Notes: generated by a model from the sequence alone, not told the origin. A stretch of DNA of 64,000 nucleotides from Nocardia sp. (GCF_025465275.1 NZ_JAODNK010000006.1:38394-102393); one strand, 5' to 3'. Shown: positions 53,106 through 62,467, counted from the first letter of the stretch. Program-made: numbers and translations.

Positions 53106-54107
53106 ATGACGAAGGCTAAGACTGTACTGTTCGACGAGCTCGGTGGCCCGGAGGTCCTGCGCCTGACCGAGCTCGAGATCGGCGAACCCACCACAGGGCA
53201 GGTTCGGGTTCGGGTCGACGCCATCGGGCTCAATCGCGGCGAGGCGCTACTTCGGGCCGGGAGTTATTACTACGACGCCGTGCTGCCCCACTCCCGGCTG
53301 GGCAACGAAGCAGCCGGGGTCATCGAAGCCGTCGGGTCCGGTGTTGCCGGATTCGCCGTCGGCGACCCGGTCAGCATCGTGGCCAAGCCGACCGATGAAG
53401 GGATGTCGGAGCACGGCGTGTACGCGAGCCGCGTACTGGTGGAGGCGAATCGGTTGCTGCATCGTCCCGCTCATATCGATGCGATCACCGGCGCCGCGGT
53501 CTGGACTTCGGCATTCACCGCCTACGGCGCCCTTGTCGAGGTCGGCCGGGTTCGCGCGGGCGACACTGTCGTCGTCACCGCGGCATCCAGCAGCGTCGGC
53601 ATGGCAGCCCTGCAGATCGCGCGCTACCTGGGCGCCACACCGATTGCCGTCACCCGCACCGGCAAGAAGGCCGATCGGCTCCGCAGCGCCGGCGCCGAAC
53701 ATGTCATCGCCAGCGACAATGGCGCTGTCGCGGAACAGATCCGCGCACTCACCGACGGCAAGGGCGCACGGATCATTTTCGACGGTGTCGCCGGACCCGG
53801 ACTGCCCGACCTGGCCGGCGCCCTCGCACCCGACGGCATCTTCCTCGTCTACGGATCGCTCGACACCCGCACCACTCCACTACCGATGTGGTGGCCGATC
53901 AACATCTACGGCTACGCGGTCTTCCACGTTTATGCCGACACCGAACGAGCCTGCCGCGCAGAAACATTCATCGTCGATGGGTTGCGCAACGGCGCACTCA
54001 CCCCAATTATCGATCGGACCTTCGACCTCACCGAAATCGTCGAAGCCCATCGATATCTCGAATCCAACCAGCAGGCAGGCAAAATCGTCGTCACCGTCCG
54101 GCACTGA
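53106..54107 (+). CDS. Zinc-independent alcohol dehydrogenase / quinone oxidoreductase (MDR superfamily)
   Basis: A protein of about 333 residues with the MDR fold: GroES-like N-terminus (LGNEAAGVIEAVGSGV), then a nucleotide-binding domain TVVVTAASSSVGMAALQIAR with the AxxSxVG variant typical of quinone oxidoreductases, and FDGVAGPGLPDL. The zinc-binding Cys/His set of classical ADH is not seen. It would reduce a quinone, enone or aldehyde with NADPH. Starts at 53073, 53097 and 53106 are in frame; 53106 (MTKAKTV) gives the usual N-terminus. Likely AraC-controlled. Confidence 0.9.
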   Translation: MTKAKTVLFDELGGPEVLRLTELEIGEPTTGQVRVRVDAIGLNRGEALLRAGSYYYDAVLPHSRLGNEAAGVIEAVGSGVAGFAVGDPVSIVAKPTDEGMSEHGVYASRVLVEANRLLHRPAHIDAITGAAVWTSAFTAYGALVEVGRVRAGDTVVVTAASSSVGMAALQIARYLGATPIAVTRTGKKADRLRSAGAEHVIASDNGAVAEQIRALTDGKGARIIFDGVAGPGLPDLAGALAPDGIFLVYGSLDTRTTPLPMWWPINIYGYAVFHVYADTERACRAETFIVDGLRNGALTPIIDRTFDLTEIVEAHRYLESNQQAGKIVVTVRH

Positions 54108-54130
54108 CGGCAAGCGCCGAGCAGGTCTCG

Positions 54131-55243
54131 CTAGCCTTCGGCGGCGAGCTGGCCGCAGGCGGCGGCGATTTCCTGGCCGCGGGTGTCGCGCACCGTACAG
54201 GTGACGCCCTGGGCCACGACGCGGCGAACAAATTCGCGCTCAGCGGGTTTCGGGGAGGCGTCCCACTTGCTGCCCGGGGTCGGGTTCAACGGAATGAGAT
54301 TCACGTGGACTCGGGAGCCCAGGGCCTTGTGCAGTTTCTTGCCGAGCAGGTCTGCGCGCCAGGGCTGATCGTTGATATCGCGGATCAGGGCGTACTCGAT
54401 GGAGACGCGGCGGCCGGACTTGTCGGCGTAATACCTTGCGGCATCGAGGACTTCGGCGATGGGCCAGCGGTTGTTGACCGGGACCAGGGTGTCGCGAAGC
54501 TCGTCGTCGGGGGTGTGCAGGGAGACCGCGAGGGTCACCGACATGTCCTCGTCGGCGAGTTTGCGGATGGCCGGGGCCAGGCCGACGGTGGAGACCACCA
54601 CGCTGCGCTGAGAGATGCCCAGGCCGTCGGGAGCGGGAGAAGTGATGCGGCGGACCGCGTTCACCACGCGCTTGTAATTGGCGAGCGGCTCGCCCATACC
54701 CATGAAGACGATGTTCGAGAGGCGACCGGGACCACCGGCAACTTCACCGTCACGCAGGGCGGCCGCGGCGGCGCGCACCTGGTCGACGATTTCGGCGGTG
54801 GACAGGTTGCGCGTCAAGCCCGCTTGTCCGGTCGCGCAGAACGGGCAGGCCATACCGCAGCCGGCCTGACTGGAGATGCAGAGGGTATTGCGGTCGGTGT
54901 ACCGCATGAGGACGCTCTCGAGCAGCGTGCCGTCGCCCGCGCGCCACAGCGTCTTGCGGGTGCTGCCGTCATCGCAGACCACATTGCGGACCTCGGTGAG
55001 CAGCGGCGGGAAGAGGGCCTCGCCCACCTTGGCGCGCATGGCCTCCGGCAGATCGGTCATCAACGCCGGGTCGGCCACCAAGCGGCCGTAGTACTGGCGG
55101 GCGATCTGATCGGCCCGGAATTTGGGGAGGCCGAGCTCCTCGACGGCCGCCCGGCGTTCCTGCGGATCGAGGTCGGCGAGATGCCGCGGCGGCAGACCAC
55201 GGCGAGGGGCGTCGAACACGAGGGGCAAGGGGGTGGCAGTCAT
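54131..55243 (-). CDS. rlmN: Dual-specificity 23S rRNA A2503 / tRNA A37 methyltransferase RlmN
   Basis: A 370-residue radical-SAM enzyme forming C2-methyladenosine in 23S rRNA and some tRNAs. The cluster motif CGMACPFC lies in [37 protein letters not shown] and a C-terminal [20 protein letters not shown] with the methyl-carrying Cys region follow. Length fits the family (about 365-385). ATG 55243 has GGAAGGG just upstream; the frame extends to 55408 without support. This gene restarts the M. tuberculosis-like order (Rv2880c) after the accessory block. Confidence 0.96.
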   Translation of the reverse strand: MTATPLPLVFDAPRRGLPPRHLADLDPQERRAAVEELGLPKFRADQIARQYYGRLVADPALMTDLPEAMRAKVGEALFPPLLTEVRNVVCDDGSTRKTLWRAGDGTLLESVLMRYTDRNTLCISSQAGCGMACPFCATGQAGLTRNLSTAEIVDQVRAAAAALRDGEVAGGPGRLSNIVFMGMGEPLANYKRVVNAVRRITSPAPDGLGISQRSVVVSTVGLAPAIRKLADEDMSVTLAVSLHTPDDELRDTLVPVNNRWPIAEVLDAARYYADKSGRRVSIEYALIRDINDQPWRADLLGKKLHKALGSRVHVNLIPLNPTPGSKWDASPKPAEREFVRRVVAQGVTCTVRDTRGQEIAAACGQLAAEG

Positions 55244-55418
55244 AACCCTTCCAGTGTTCCATCCGAGCCGCCCTTTCGGGCGCGCAGGGTGGGATGCGCT
55301 CATCACAGTCACCGTGAGCTCGGCGACAGTGACCCAGCTAATACCGGGCATGAACGACATACCGGAGATAAGGGGCGATATACGTGCACCGGTCATAGCA
55401 ATCGGCAATGATCAAGCA

Positions 55419-55736
55419 ATGACCACCGACGCCGTACCTACCGCCGGGTCGGAGCCGACCCCCAGTACAGGCAAGAGCAAGAACAAGGGCGTCCTCAAAA
55501 CCCGCGCGGGCTACGCGTGGATCGGCCTCGTTTTTGCCGCCGTCCTGGGGATCGTCCTTCTGATCTTCATCCTGCAGAACCTGGAACAGGCCAGCGTCTC
55601 ACTGTTCGGGTGGACCTGGAACCTGCCCATCGGTGTGCTCGTGCTGCTTGCGGTCATCTCCGGCGCACTGGTCACAGCACTGGTCGGCGGCTACCGCATC
55701 CTGCAGCTGCGCCGCGCAGCCAAGAAGAACGTCTAA
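55419..55736 (+). CDS. LapA-domain (DUF1049) small membrane protein
   Basis: A 105-residue protein: a polar, Ser/Thr/Lys-rich N-terminus of about 35 residues and two transmembrane segments (WIGLVFAAVLGIVLLIFILQ and the following VLVLLAVISGALVTALVGG) separated by SVSLFGWTWNLP, the LapA/DUF1049 pattern. E. coli LapA regulates LPS synthesis; the role in Actinobacteria is unknown. ATG 55419 is used; an upstream ATG at 55350 is in frame. It diverges from rlmN and ends with a 4-nt convergent overlap with the phosphatase gene. Confidence 0.85.
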   Translation: MTTDAVPTAGSEPTPSTGKSKNKGVLKTRAGYAWIGLVFAAVLGIVLLIFILQNLEQASVSLFGWTWNLPIGVLVLLAVISGALVTALVGGYRILQLRRAAKKNV

Positions 55737-57430
55737 CGGGTGACCAGTCGTCGATAAGTGATGCGGTCGAATTCGCGGCCGAACTCGTCGACGGCTGTCA
55801 CATCCATTTCGCTGGAGAACACGCCCGGGCGCACGTCTACCCGGATGAACGAGTAACGGTTGAAACGCACTCGGGACCAGGCGACCGTTTCCTTCTGGTC
55901 CTTGCCGTCGGCGCCCCACAGCGTGCTCTGCACGGGGGTCGTATCGGGCGCGACATTGCCGCGGTAACTTTCGCCGCCGGGGAAGACGCCGTGCGCCGCG
56001 CCGCCACCGCCGACCACGTAGTAGGTGGTGCCGTCGGTATCCGGATAGACGATCGAGTTGTCGGGTGCGGCCTTGGTCGGCTGCCCGGCGCGCAGCGGAT
56101 CGGTGCGCTCGAAATTGTGATTGTGGCCCTGCAGTACAAGATCGACGCGGTACCTGTCGAACAGGTCCGACCAGGCCCCGCGTACGCCGCCGTCGCTCGC
56201 GCCGCCGATGCCGGTCGCGTACGCGCACTCGTGGTAGAAGCACACGATGAAATCGATATTCGGGTCGGCGCGGTAGGCGGCCAGCGTGCGCTCCACCCAA
56301 CTCGTCTGTGCCCCACCGGAATAGCCGAGATTGGCCTGCACCTGATAACTGACCTCGTTCGCGTCGAGGGACAGCACCGCCACATTGCCGTAGCGGAACG
56401 AATACACCGACGGGCAACCCGGCGCACCGCCGCCGACCAGCGGATCACCTCCGGAGAACTCGAAACGCGCCTGCAGGCCGCCGTATCCGTGGTTGCCGTA
56501 CACGGCCTCCATATCGTGATTGCCGGTCGCGAACATCCACGGCACCCGCGCGGCACTGCCCTCGATGGCCTGCAGATAGGTGTCCCATACGAACGGGTTG
56601 TAGGCGTCGATGTCCGGGCGCGGCGCAGTTCCATTGGGCACGAACCAATCCGGGCCACCGCCGTGCGAAGTGTCGGCGTAGCAGAGGTCACCGGCGAGGA
56701 TGTGGAACTCCGGAGCGGAGCCCACGATCTGGCGCTGAATGTTCTCGGCATTGCGGGAACCCGGCGCATCGCCCTCGCCGTACTTGTTGCGATACGCGCC
56801 CGCGGGCATGCCGCCGGGCTGCGCCGGAGCATCGTCCACACCCTGGTCTCCGACCATGGTGAAGCGGAACGGCAACAACGCCGCGCGAGAGCTCGGCATG
56901 GCTGTATTCGCCGAAACCACCTCGCCCGCAAAGCCATAGGAGCTGCGCCAGCGGTAGAAGTGCGGCATGCGGCCGGGCAGATCATCAACCGACGCGTGCA
57001 CGTAGAACTGCTCCGCGGCCAGTACTCCCCCGTCGGTACGCGGCAGCTGGGTCACCAGATTGCGCACCTCACCCTCGACCGTCGCGCCCAGCGCGGGCGT
57101 CGGACCGTGATCGAGAAACACCTTGGCGCCCTGAGGATTCCGCGACAGCTGGGCCGAGAACCGCAACTGGCTGGCGGCATCCGGGCCGTAGCCGACGTGC
57201 CTGCCCGCCACCCCGAGGGGTGCGTCATCGGCGTAGGCGTAGCCCACCCGGCCGAACGGAGCGCCTGCCGCCATGGCCGCCGCCGCACTCCCGCGCAGGA
57301 ACGAACGGCGGCTCACCGCATGCCGGCGCAGGAACGACCGATGCCAGTCGTACTGCTCGGCCATCGTCATATGCGCGGCCAGAGCGGCGGGAATGCCCGT
57401 GCGGGGCACCAGGCCGGGAGGATTCAGCAT
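55733..57430 (-). CDS. Tat-exported purple acid phosphatase-like metallophosphoesterase
   Basis: A 565-residue protein with a twin-arginine signal (SRRSFLRGSA, Arg41-Arg42) set back behind a 40-residue N-terminus. After a Fn3-like N-terminal domain come the five purple acid phosphatase metal motifs: GDQG (194), GDLCYAD (247), GNHD (303), a His at about 400 in CFYHECA, and GHNHNFER (435). It would hydrolyse phosphate esters outside the cell with a binuclear metal centre and resembles M. tuberculosis Rv2577. ATG 57430 has AAGGG upstream; a later Met (about residue 21) is possible. Confidence 0.92.
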   Translation of the reverse strand: MLNPPGLVPRTGIPAALAAHMTMAEQYDWHRSFLRRHAVSRRSFLRGSAAAAMAAGAPFGRVGYAYADDAPLGVAGRHVGYGPDAASQLRFSAQLSRNPQGAKVFLDHGPTPALGATVEGEVRNLVTQLPRTDGGVLAAEQFYVHASVDDLPGRMPHFYRWRSSYGFAGEVVSANTAMPSSRAALLPFRFTMVGDQGVDDAPAQPGGMPAGAYRNKYGEGDAPGSRNAENIQRQIVGSAPEFHILAGDLCYADTSHGGGPDWFVPNGTAPRPDIDAYNPFVWDTYLQAIEGSAARVPWMFATGNHDMEAVYGNHGYGGLQARFEFSGGDPLVGGGAPGCPSVYSFRYGNVAVLSLDANEVSYQVQANLGYSGGAQTSWVERTLAAYRADPNIDFIVCFYHECAYATGIGGASDGGVRGAWSDLFDRYRVDLVLQGHNHNFERTDPLRAGQPTKAAPDNSIVYPDTDGTTYYVVGGGGAAHGVFPGGESYRGNVAPDTTPVQSTLWGADGKDQKETVAWSRVRFNRYSFIRVDVRPGVFSSEMDVTAVDEFGREFDRITYRRLVTR

Positions 57431-57520
57431 CGAGGGACCCTTGTCTTCGTGGGGATGGCCACGTCATCCAAACGGGGAAACCTTACGGTCTGCCGACACC
57501 GGGATGAACAGAACGGGCGG

Positions 57521-58438
57521 TCACACGCCGGCCAGCAGCAGATCAGCCCCCGTCTTGCGATATAGACCGGGCGCAATGCCGTATTCGCGCTTGAAAGCCT
57601 TGCCGAAGGCGTACTCCGAGCCGTATCCGGCACGGCGGGCCACGCTCGACAGGGGAGAATCGGTCTCGCGCAACAGTCTTGCGGCGGTGATCATTCGCCA
57701 GCGGGTCAGATAGGACAGCGGCGGCTCACCGAGCATGAGGGTGAAGCGCTTGGCGAAGGCCGCGCGGCTGAGACCGGCCCGCTCCCCCAGCGACTCCACC
57801 GTCCAGCCGTGCTCCGGGTTCTCGTGGATGCCACGCAGTACGGCAGAAATGCCGGGATCGGCGAAAGCCGCTGCCCAGCCGGAGATTTCGTGCGCCGCGA
57901 CCTCGGTGAACCAGGCGCGCAGGATGTAGAGCAACAGTAGATCCAGCAGGGCGGGCACCGCGGCATCACCGCCGGGACGCGGATCATCGAGTTCGGCGGC
58001 GAGCAACTCGACGGCGGCACGCAGGGGTGGGTGACTGCCCAGCCGAGCCGGAATGTGCACTACCTCAGGGAGTTCGGTCAATAGCGGGTGGGTGCGGTCA
58101 CTGGCCAATTGGTAGGAGCCGCACAGCAGAGTCGCGACCGGGCCCGGTCCGTCGATGACGCGGATATCGGCGGGACCGGCGGTTTCGGTGAGCGGGGTGC
58201 CGGGCTGATCGACCAGACCATGCGCGACACCACGCGGCATGAACACCACATCACCGACACCGAGCGCCATCGGATCAACGTCAGCCCTGGTCAGCCAGCA
58301 GGTGCCCTGCAGCACGATATGGAATCCGGCGCCCTCGATGCGCGGGTACCCCCGGCCCCACGGCGCATGCCGCACGAACATGCCGGACGCGGGGCTGCCG
58401 GTACGTGCGGTGGCCAGCACCTCACTGAGAACGTCCAT
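57521..58438 (-). CDS. AraC-family regulator with cupin sensor domain (copy 2)
   Basis: A 305-residue AraC protein from ATG 58438 (MDVLSEVL), paralogous throughout to the regulator at 52078-53001: both begin MDVLS-VL, share APWG, HIVLQG, LGVGD and end with an AraC double HTH (ERAGLSRAAFAKRF, ARRAGYGSEYAFGKAFKR). It diverges from a PPOX-class flavoprotein gene and likely controls it. The duplication of a regulator-plus-oxidoreductase unit at 5.5 kb distance is notable, although the oxidoreductases are unrelated. Confidence 0.92.
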   Translation of the reverse strand: MDVLSEVLATARTGSPASGMFVRHAPWGRGYPRIEGAGFHIVLQGTCWLTRADVDPMALGVGDVVFMPRGVAHGLVDQPGTPLTETAGPADIRVIDGPGPVATLLCGSYQLASDRTHPLLTELPEVVHIPARLGSHPPLRAAVELLAAELDDPRPGGDAAVPALLDLLLLYILRAWFTEVAAHEISGWAAAFADPGISAVLRGIHENPEHGWTVESLGERAGLSRAAFAKRFTLMLGEPPLSYLTRWRMITAARLLRETDSPLSSVARRAGYGSEYAFGKAFKREYGIAPGLYRKTGADLLLAGV

Positions 58439-58558
58439 GCCGAAAATCCTATCCGGCAAGACGATTGGACATCGAGGCAAGATGGTCGATCATTTATCGT
58501 CTTCGCTCCCGCTCATACAGTGAGTTCAACACCGAGAACGCCCCGACAGGAGATTCAC

Positions 58559-59008
58559 ATGAGCAAGAACCAGGGTCCCGCTCCGCGCTCGCTGACCGAG
58601 GAGGAGCTCATCACGCTGATCGGTGCACAGCAGTTCGGAGTACTGGCGACGGTGAAGCGCTCCGGGCATCCGGCGATGTCCACGGTCCTCTACCGCTGGG
58701 ATCCCACCGAGCGCGTCATCCACATCTCGACCACGGCCGAACGGCTCAAGGCCAAGCAGGTGCGCAATGACTCCCGGGTCTCGCTGCATGTCAGCGGACC
58801 CGATGTGTGGTCGTTCGCAGTGGCCGAAGGCGACGCCGAGGTATCGGATAGTCCCGAGGAGCTGCTCGCCTACGCCGGGTATCCGGCCGCGTCCTCCGGG
58901 TACCCGGAGGACGCGGCGGCGTTCCTGGCCGAGCAACGAGCCGAGGGGCGGGTCGTGATCGCCATCAAGGTGGCGCGGCTGTACGGCACCGCGCTCGACG
59001 TTTCATAG
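58559..59008 (+). CDS. PPOX-class (F420- or FMN-dependent) flavin/deazaflavin oxidoreductase
   Basis: A 149-residue split-beta-barrel protein of the pyridoxamine-phosphate-oxidase-like (PPOX/FDOR-B) class: FGVLATVKRSGHPAMSTV, then RWDPTERVIHISTTAERLKAKQ and NDSRVSLHV. In Nocardia and mycobacteria such proteins use F420 or FMN to reduce or oxidise small molecules. ATG 58559 has ACAGGAGA upstream. It diverges from the second AraC gene and ends 17 nt before the convergent cdsA. Substrate unknown. Confidence 0.88.
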   Translation: MSKNQGPAPRSLTEEELITLIGAQQFGVLATVKRSGHPAMSTVLYRWDPTERVIHISTTAERLKAKQVRNDSRVSLHVSGPDVWSFAVAEGDAEVSDSPEELLAYAGYPAASSGYPEDAAAFLAEQRAEGRVVIAIKVARLYGTALDVS

Positions 59009-59025
59009 CAACTCGGAGCAGGAAC

Positions 59026-60003
59026 TCAGAGCAGCGCGGTCAGTACCAGCCAGGCCACGAAGGCGGACGGCAGCATGGAATCCAGGCGATCCATGATGCC
59101 GCCGTGGCCGGGCAGCAGGGTGCCCATGTCCTTGATGCCGAGTTCGCGCTTGACCTGCGATTCGATGAGATCGCCGGTGGTGGCGACCAGCACCAGGCCG
59201 ACACCGAGCAGCACGCCGATCATCGAATTGGCTTGCAGCAGCAGGGTCACGGTCAGCAGACCGCCGATGACGCAGAAGACCAGCGAACCGCCGAAGCCCT
59301 CCCAGGACTTCTTCGGGCTGATGTGCGGAACCATCGGATGCTTGCCGAAAAGCACACCCGCGACATAGCCGCCGACATCCGAGCAGACCACCAGAACCAT
59401 GAAGGTCAGCACCCGCAGATTGCCGTCGTCCTGCTGCAGCATCAGCACCGCGAAAGACGCCAGCAGCGGGATCCAGGCCAGCACGAAAATACTGATCGCG
59501 GTGTCGCGCAAATAGTTTCGAGGCGTCGCCCGGAGACCATGATCGAACAGCCGCCACACCATGACCGCCAGCGCCGTCGCACCGAAGGCCCCGAGCACAC
59601 CCTGCGGACCCCACGGCCAGGCCAGCCAGACGATCGCCTGACCACCTACCAGCAGCGGAATCCGCGGCACCAGGACATCGGCCTCACGCAGTCGCTTGGC
59701 CACCTCCCAGGTCGCGACCGCGATGGCCGCGGCGATCACGCCGATGAGCACCTTGGGCGCGAACAGCAGAATCGCGATGAGCGACAGGCCCAAGCTCATG
59801 CCGACCGCCAGCGCGGCGGGCAGATTGCGCCCGGCCTTCGAGGCGGGCGCGGCCGGGACCGCTGCCTCGGGTGACTCCGGCTCGGTAGCCGGTGGTGCCG
59901 GTTCGGAAACAGCCGACGGCACCGCCCCCGCGGTCCCCTCGCCGGGCGGTGTCACCGCATCGGTGGCGGCAGTTTCTTCGGCCACGATTGTCCTGTCGCT
60001 CAC
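59026..60003 (-). CDS. cdsA: Phosphatidate cytidylyltransferase (CDP-diglyceride synthase)
   Basis: A 325-residue membrane enzyme making CDP-diacylglycerol from phosphatidate and CTP, the precursor of cardiolipin, PE and the phosphatidylinositol of PIMs and LAM. The first 60 residues are an Ala/Pro/Glu-rich cytoplasmic tail typical of Actinobacteria; about eight hydrophobic segments follow, and the signature SQVKRELGIKDMGTLLPGHG (then GIMDRLD) lies near the C-terminus. Start GTG 60003. Order cdsA-frr-pyrH matches Rv2881c-Rv2883c. Confidence 0.96.
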   Translation of the reverse strand: MSDRTIVAEETAATDAVTPPGEGTAGAVPSAVSEPAPPATEPESPEAAVPAAPASKAGRNLPAALAVGMSLGLSLIAILLFAPKVLIGVIAAAIAVATWEVAKRLREADVLVPRIPLLVGGQAIVWLAWPWGPQGVLGAFGATALAVMVWRLFDHGLRATPRNYLRDTAISIFVLAWIPLLASFAVLMLQQDDGNLRVLTFMVLVVCSDVGGYVAGVLFGKHPMVPHISPKKSWEGFGGSLVFCVIGGLLTVTLLLQANSMIGVLLGVGLVLVATTGDLIESQVKRELGIKDMGTLLPGHGGIMDRLDSMLPSAFVAWLVLTALL

Positions 60004-60068
60004 TTGTCGTCCGTTCGTCCCTACCCCCGGCCGGGCATCGCCGGCCGTCCGTGTCAGATTCGAGCGAC

Positions 60069-60626
60069 TCAGACCTCGAGCAGCTCAGATTCCTTGTGCT
60101 TCACCAGTTCGTCGATAGCGGCGACGTACTTCGCGGTGGTCTTGTCCAGTTCCTTTTCGGCGCGACCGACCTCGTCCTCGCCGGCCTCACCGTCCTTCTG
60201 GATCCGGCCGAGCTCCTCCATGGTCTTGCGCCGCACATTGCGGATGGAGATCTTGGCGTCCTCACCCTTGGACTTGGCCTGCTTGACCATCTCGCGGCGC
60301 CGCTCCTCGGTCAGCTGCGGGACCTGCACGCGGATGATGTCGCCATTGTTGGTCGGGTTCACACCCAGATCGGAATTGCGGATCGCGGTCTCGATCGGCT
60401 GCAGCTGGCTCTGCTCATACGGCTTGATGATCAGCATGCGCGGCTCGGGCGTGCTGATACCGGCGATCTGGGTGATAGGCGTGGGCGACCCGTAGTAGTC
60501 CACGACAACCCGGGAGAACATGCCCGGATTCGCGCGACCGGTCCGAATGGAACCCAGGTCGTCCTTCGCCACCGAGACGGCCTTCTCCATCTTTTCCTCG
60601 GCGTCGAAGAGCGCTTCTTCAATCAC
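60069..60626 (-). CDS. frr: Ribosome recycling factor
   Basis: A 185-residue RRF of standard length that, with EF-G, splits post-termination ribosomes. The N-terminal helix ([17 protein letters not shown]) and the tip [21 protein letters not shown] are typical, as is [23 protein letters not shown] 60626 is preceded by GTGGAGGAAA. It lies 37 nt after pyrH and is probably cotranscribed with it. Confidence 0.98.
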   Translation of the reverse strand: MIEEALFDAEEKMEKAVSVAKDDLGSIRTGRANPGMFSRVVVDYYGSPTPITQIAGISTPEPRMLIIKPYEQSQLQPIETAIRNSDLGVNPTNNGDIIRVQVPQLTEERRREMVKQAKSKGEDAKISIRNVRRKTMEELGRIQKDGEAGEDEVGRAEKELDKTTAKYVAAIDELVKHKESELLEV

Positions 60627-60663
60627 GGCGTTTCCTCCACAGCGTCATCGTTCTTTCCACCGG

Positions 60664-61398
60664 TCACGAACGGACCAGCGTGCCGATCTTCTCACCGGCG
60701 ACGGCACGGGCAATATTGCCCTTCGTCAACAAATTGAACACCAGCATCGGCATCTGGTTGTCCATACACAGGCTGAACGAGGTGGCGTCGGCCACCTTCA
60801 GCCCACGTTCCAAGACCTCTTGGTAGCCGATCTCGGTGAACATTTTGGCGTTCGGGTCTTCTCGCGGGTCCGCATCGAAGATGCCGTCGACCCCCTTGGC
60901 CATCAGCACGACCTCCGCACCGATCTCCAGCGCACGCTGCGCGGCGGTGGTGTCGGTCGAGAAGTACGGCATACCCATCCCGGCGCCGAAGATCACGACC
61001 CGGCCCTTCTCCAGATGCCGCTTGGCGCGCAACGGGAGATACGGTTCGGCGACCTGGCCCATGGTGATGGCGGTCTGCACCCGGGTGTCGATGCCCTGCT
61101 TCTGCAGAAAGTCTTGCAGCGCAAGGCTGTTCATCACAGTGCCGAGCATGCCCATGTAATCGGAGCGGGCGCGTTCCATACCGCGCTCCTCGAGCTCGGC
61201 GCCGCGGAAGAAATTACCGCCGCCGATGACCACAGCCACCTGGACACCGTCCTCGACGACCTCCGCGATCTGCTCGGCGACGGCCTGCACCACATCCGGG
61301 TCGAGACCGACTCGGCCACCGCCGAACATCTCGCCGCCCAGCTTGAGGAGCACTCGGCGATAACCCTTGCGGTCGGGCGCCGTATCGGGGTCCGTCAT
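60664..61398 (-). CDS. pyrH: Uridylate kinase (UMP kinase)
   Basis: A 244-residue amino-acid-kinase-fold enzyme phosphorylating UMP with [15 protein letters not shown] binds phosphate; [25 protein letters not shown] and [17 protein letters not shown] follow. The bacterial enzyme is hexameric, activated by GTP and inhibited by UTP. ATG 61398 has AAGGAGA 5 nt upstream; the frame extends to 61659 without a supporting start. Gene order pyrH-frr-cdsA is conserved in Actinobacteria. Confidence 0.97.
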   Translation of the reverse strand: MTDPDTAPDRKGYRRVLLKLGGEMFGGGRVGLDPDVVQAVAEQIAEVVEDGVQVAVVIGGGNFFRGAELEERGMERARSDYMGMLGTVMNSLALQDFLQKQGIDTRVQTAITMGQVAEPYLPLRAKRHLEKGRVVIFGAGMGMPYFSTDTTAAQRALEIGAEVVLMAKGVDGIFDADPREDPNAKMFTEIGYQEVLERGLKVADATSFSLCMDNQMPMLVFNLLTKGNIARAVAGEKIGTLVRS

Positions 61399-61637
61399 CG
61401 GTCTCCTTGTCCTCGGCAGTCGCGTAACCACGCACATGAAAAGGCCACCCCGGCGCACGCTTTGCACGGGACGGCAACAAACTTGTTCTATCCTGCACCA
61501 CGAGCGGTCACGACGATGCGGCGACCCTCTATACCGCGCCCGAATTCGAGATATTCGGGGCATGCTGCGCGCGGTCCAACTGTACGGCAATCCGGTCGGC
61601 AGCCGCCTGATCAGCGGGCCTCGCGAGACGCGAAACG

Positions 61638-61662
61638 CTTTGAAACGCAAGGATTTCAAATA
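61638..61662 (+). promoter_or_regulatory. Shared promoter/operator element, copy 1
   Basis: CTTTGAA-N8-ATTTCA-A-ATA ends 11 nt before the ATG at 61674. TTTGAAA and TTTCAAA within it are a perfect inverted pair. The same element at the same distance from ATG precedes the gene at 62187. Confidence 0.65.
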
Positions 61663-61673
61663 CCATCTCGGTC

Positions 61674-62063
61674 ATGACGCTCTTCTCACACCGGGCCATC
61701 GCCGGCGGACTCGCCGCCCTGGCATTGACCTCTACGCTCGTCGCCGGGGCCGGCGCCGCCGGCGCGGAAATTCCCCTCGAGGTCGCACCCGTAGATACGA
61801 CGACACCGGCCGGTTCCGGCTCCGCGGGAACCAGTTCAGCCATCGGCTCGGCCCAACTGCCGTTATCCGCACTCTGGACACTCAGCGCTGCCGAACAGGC
61901 GGCTGGTCTTCCCGATTTCAGCCCACTGAGCGCCGCTGCCACCAACGCCACCCGCGACACGCCACTCGGTTGGCTGGCTCGAAACCTGCTCGGTCCGATC
62001 GTCAGTGCCGCAGGAAGCGGGGGCTGCGCGAGCACGGTCTGCGGGAACCTTCCTCCCGCCTGA
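61674..62063 (+). CDS. Small secreted protein of unknown function, C-terminal Cys pair
   Basis: A 129-residue protein with a Sec signal peptide (basic start, hydrophobic core, then AGAAGAE). The mature part is Ala/Ser/Thr/Gly-rich, low-complexity at first, and ends SGGCASTVCGNLPPA with two Cys five residues apart. No family recognised. The ATG has no Shine-Dalgarno, and the upstream element ends only 11 nt before it, so the transcript may have a very short leader. The gene at 62187 shares the same promoter element and the same design. Confidence 0.7.
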   Translation: MTLFSHRAIAGGLAALALTSTLVAGAGAAGAEIPLEVAPVDTTTPAGSGSAGTSSAIGSAQLPLSALWTLSAAEQAAGLPDFSPLSAAATNATRDTPLGWLARNLLGPIVSAAGSGGCASTVCGNLPPA

Positions 62064-62150
62064 CAAGTACTGTCGACACTTGTCGCCTCCCTAGGGATCA
62101 GGGGTTCGGGGGGATCCGTCCAGACCATGAAATCATCGGCGCTGGATCAG

Positions 62151-62175
62151 CTTTGAAGTCAATACATTTCAGATA
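62151..62175 (+). promoter_or_regulatory. Shared promoter/operator element, copy 2
   Basis: CTTTGAA-N8-ATTTCA-G-ATA ends 11 nt before the ATG at 62187, exactly as in copy 1 at 61638-61662. The two spacer sequences differ, so the match is not a simple recent duplication. Confidence 0.65.
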
Positions 62176-62186
62176 TTGTCCGGCCT

Positions 62187-62423
62187 ATGACCCCCCAAAC
62201 CCGTTCCCTCCGAATCGGATTCGCGGCCTTTGTCCTCGCCACAGCCCTGGCCACCGCCGGCCAGGCCGCCGCCGAAATCACGCCGCAGCCGGTCGGCGCA
62301 TCCGAAACCTACAGTGGCTCCGCCGCAACCGGCAGCAGTTTCTTCCTCAACAGGCTCGTCACCTACCTCACGTCGGGCAGCTCCAGCTGCCCACCCTGGG
62401 CAATCGCCTGCGCACCGCTCTGA
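62187..62423 (+). CDS. Very small secreted protein, C-terminal Cys pair
   Basis: A 78-residue protein with a Sec signal peptide (MTPQTRSLRIGFAAF ... GQAAA) leaving about 48 mature residues that end SSSCPPWAIACAPL, a Cys pair seven residues apart. The final third is amphipathic-hydrophobic (FFLNRLVTYLTS). No family recognised. No Shine-Dalgarno before the ATG. It shares the upstream element and overall layout (signal, Ser/Gly linker, C-terminal Cys loop) with the gene at 61674, suggesting co-regulated small exported peptides. Confidence 0.65.
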   Translation: MTPQTRSLRIGFAAFVLATALATAGQAAAEITPQPVGASETYSGSAATGSSFFLNRLVTYLTSGSSSCPPWAIACAPL

Positions 62424-62467
62424 CGCGCCCTGACGACCGCCCGGCGACCGTCGGGGCATAGACCGCA

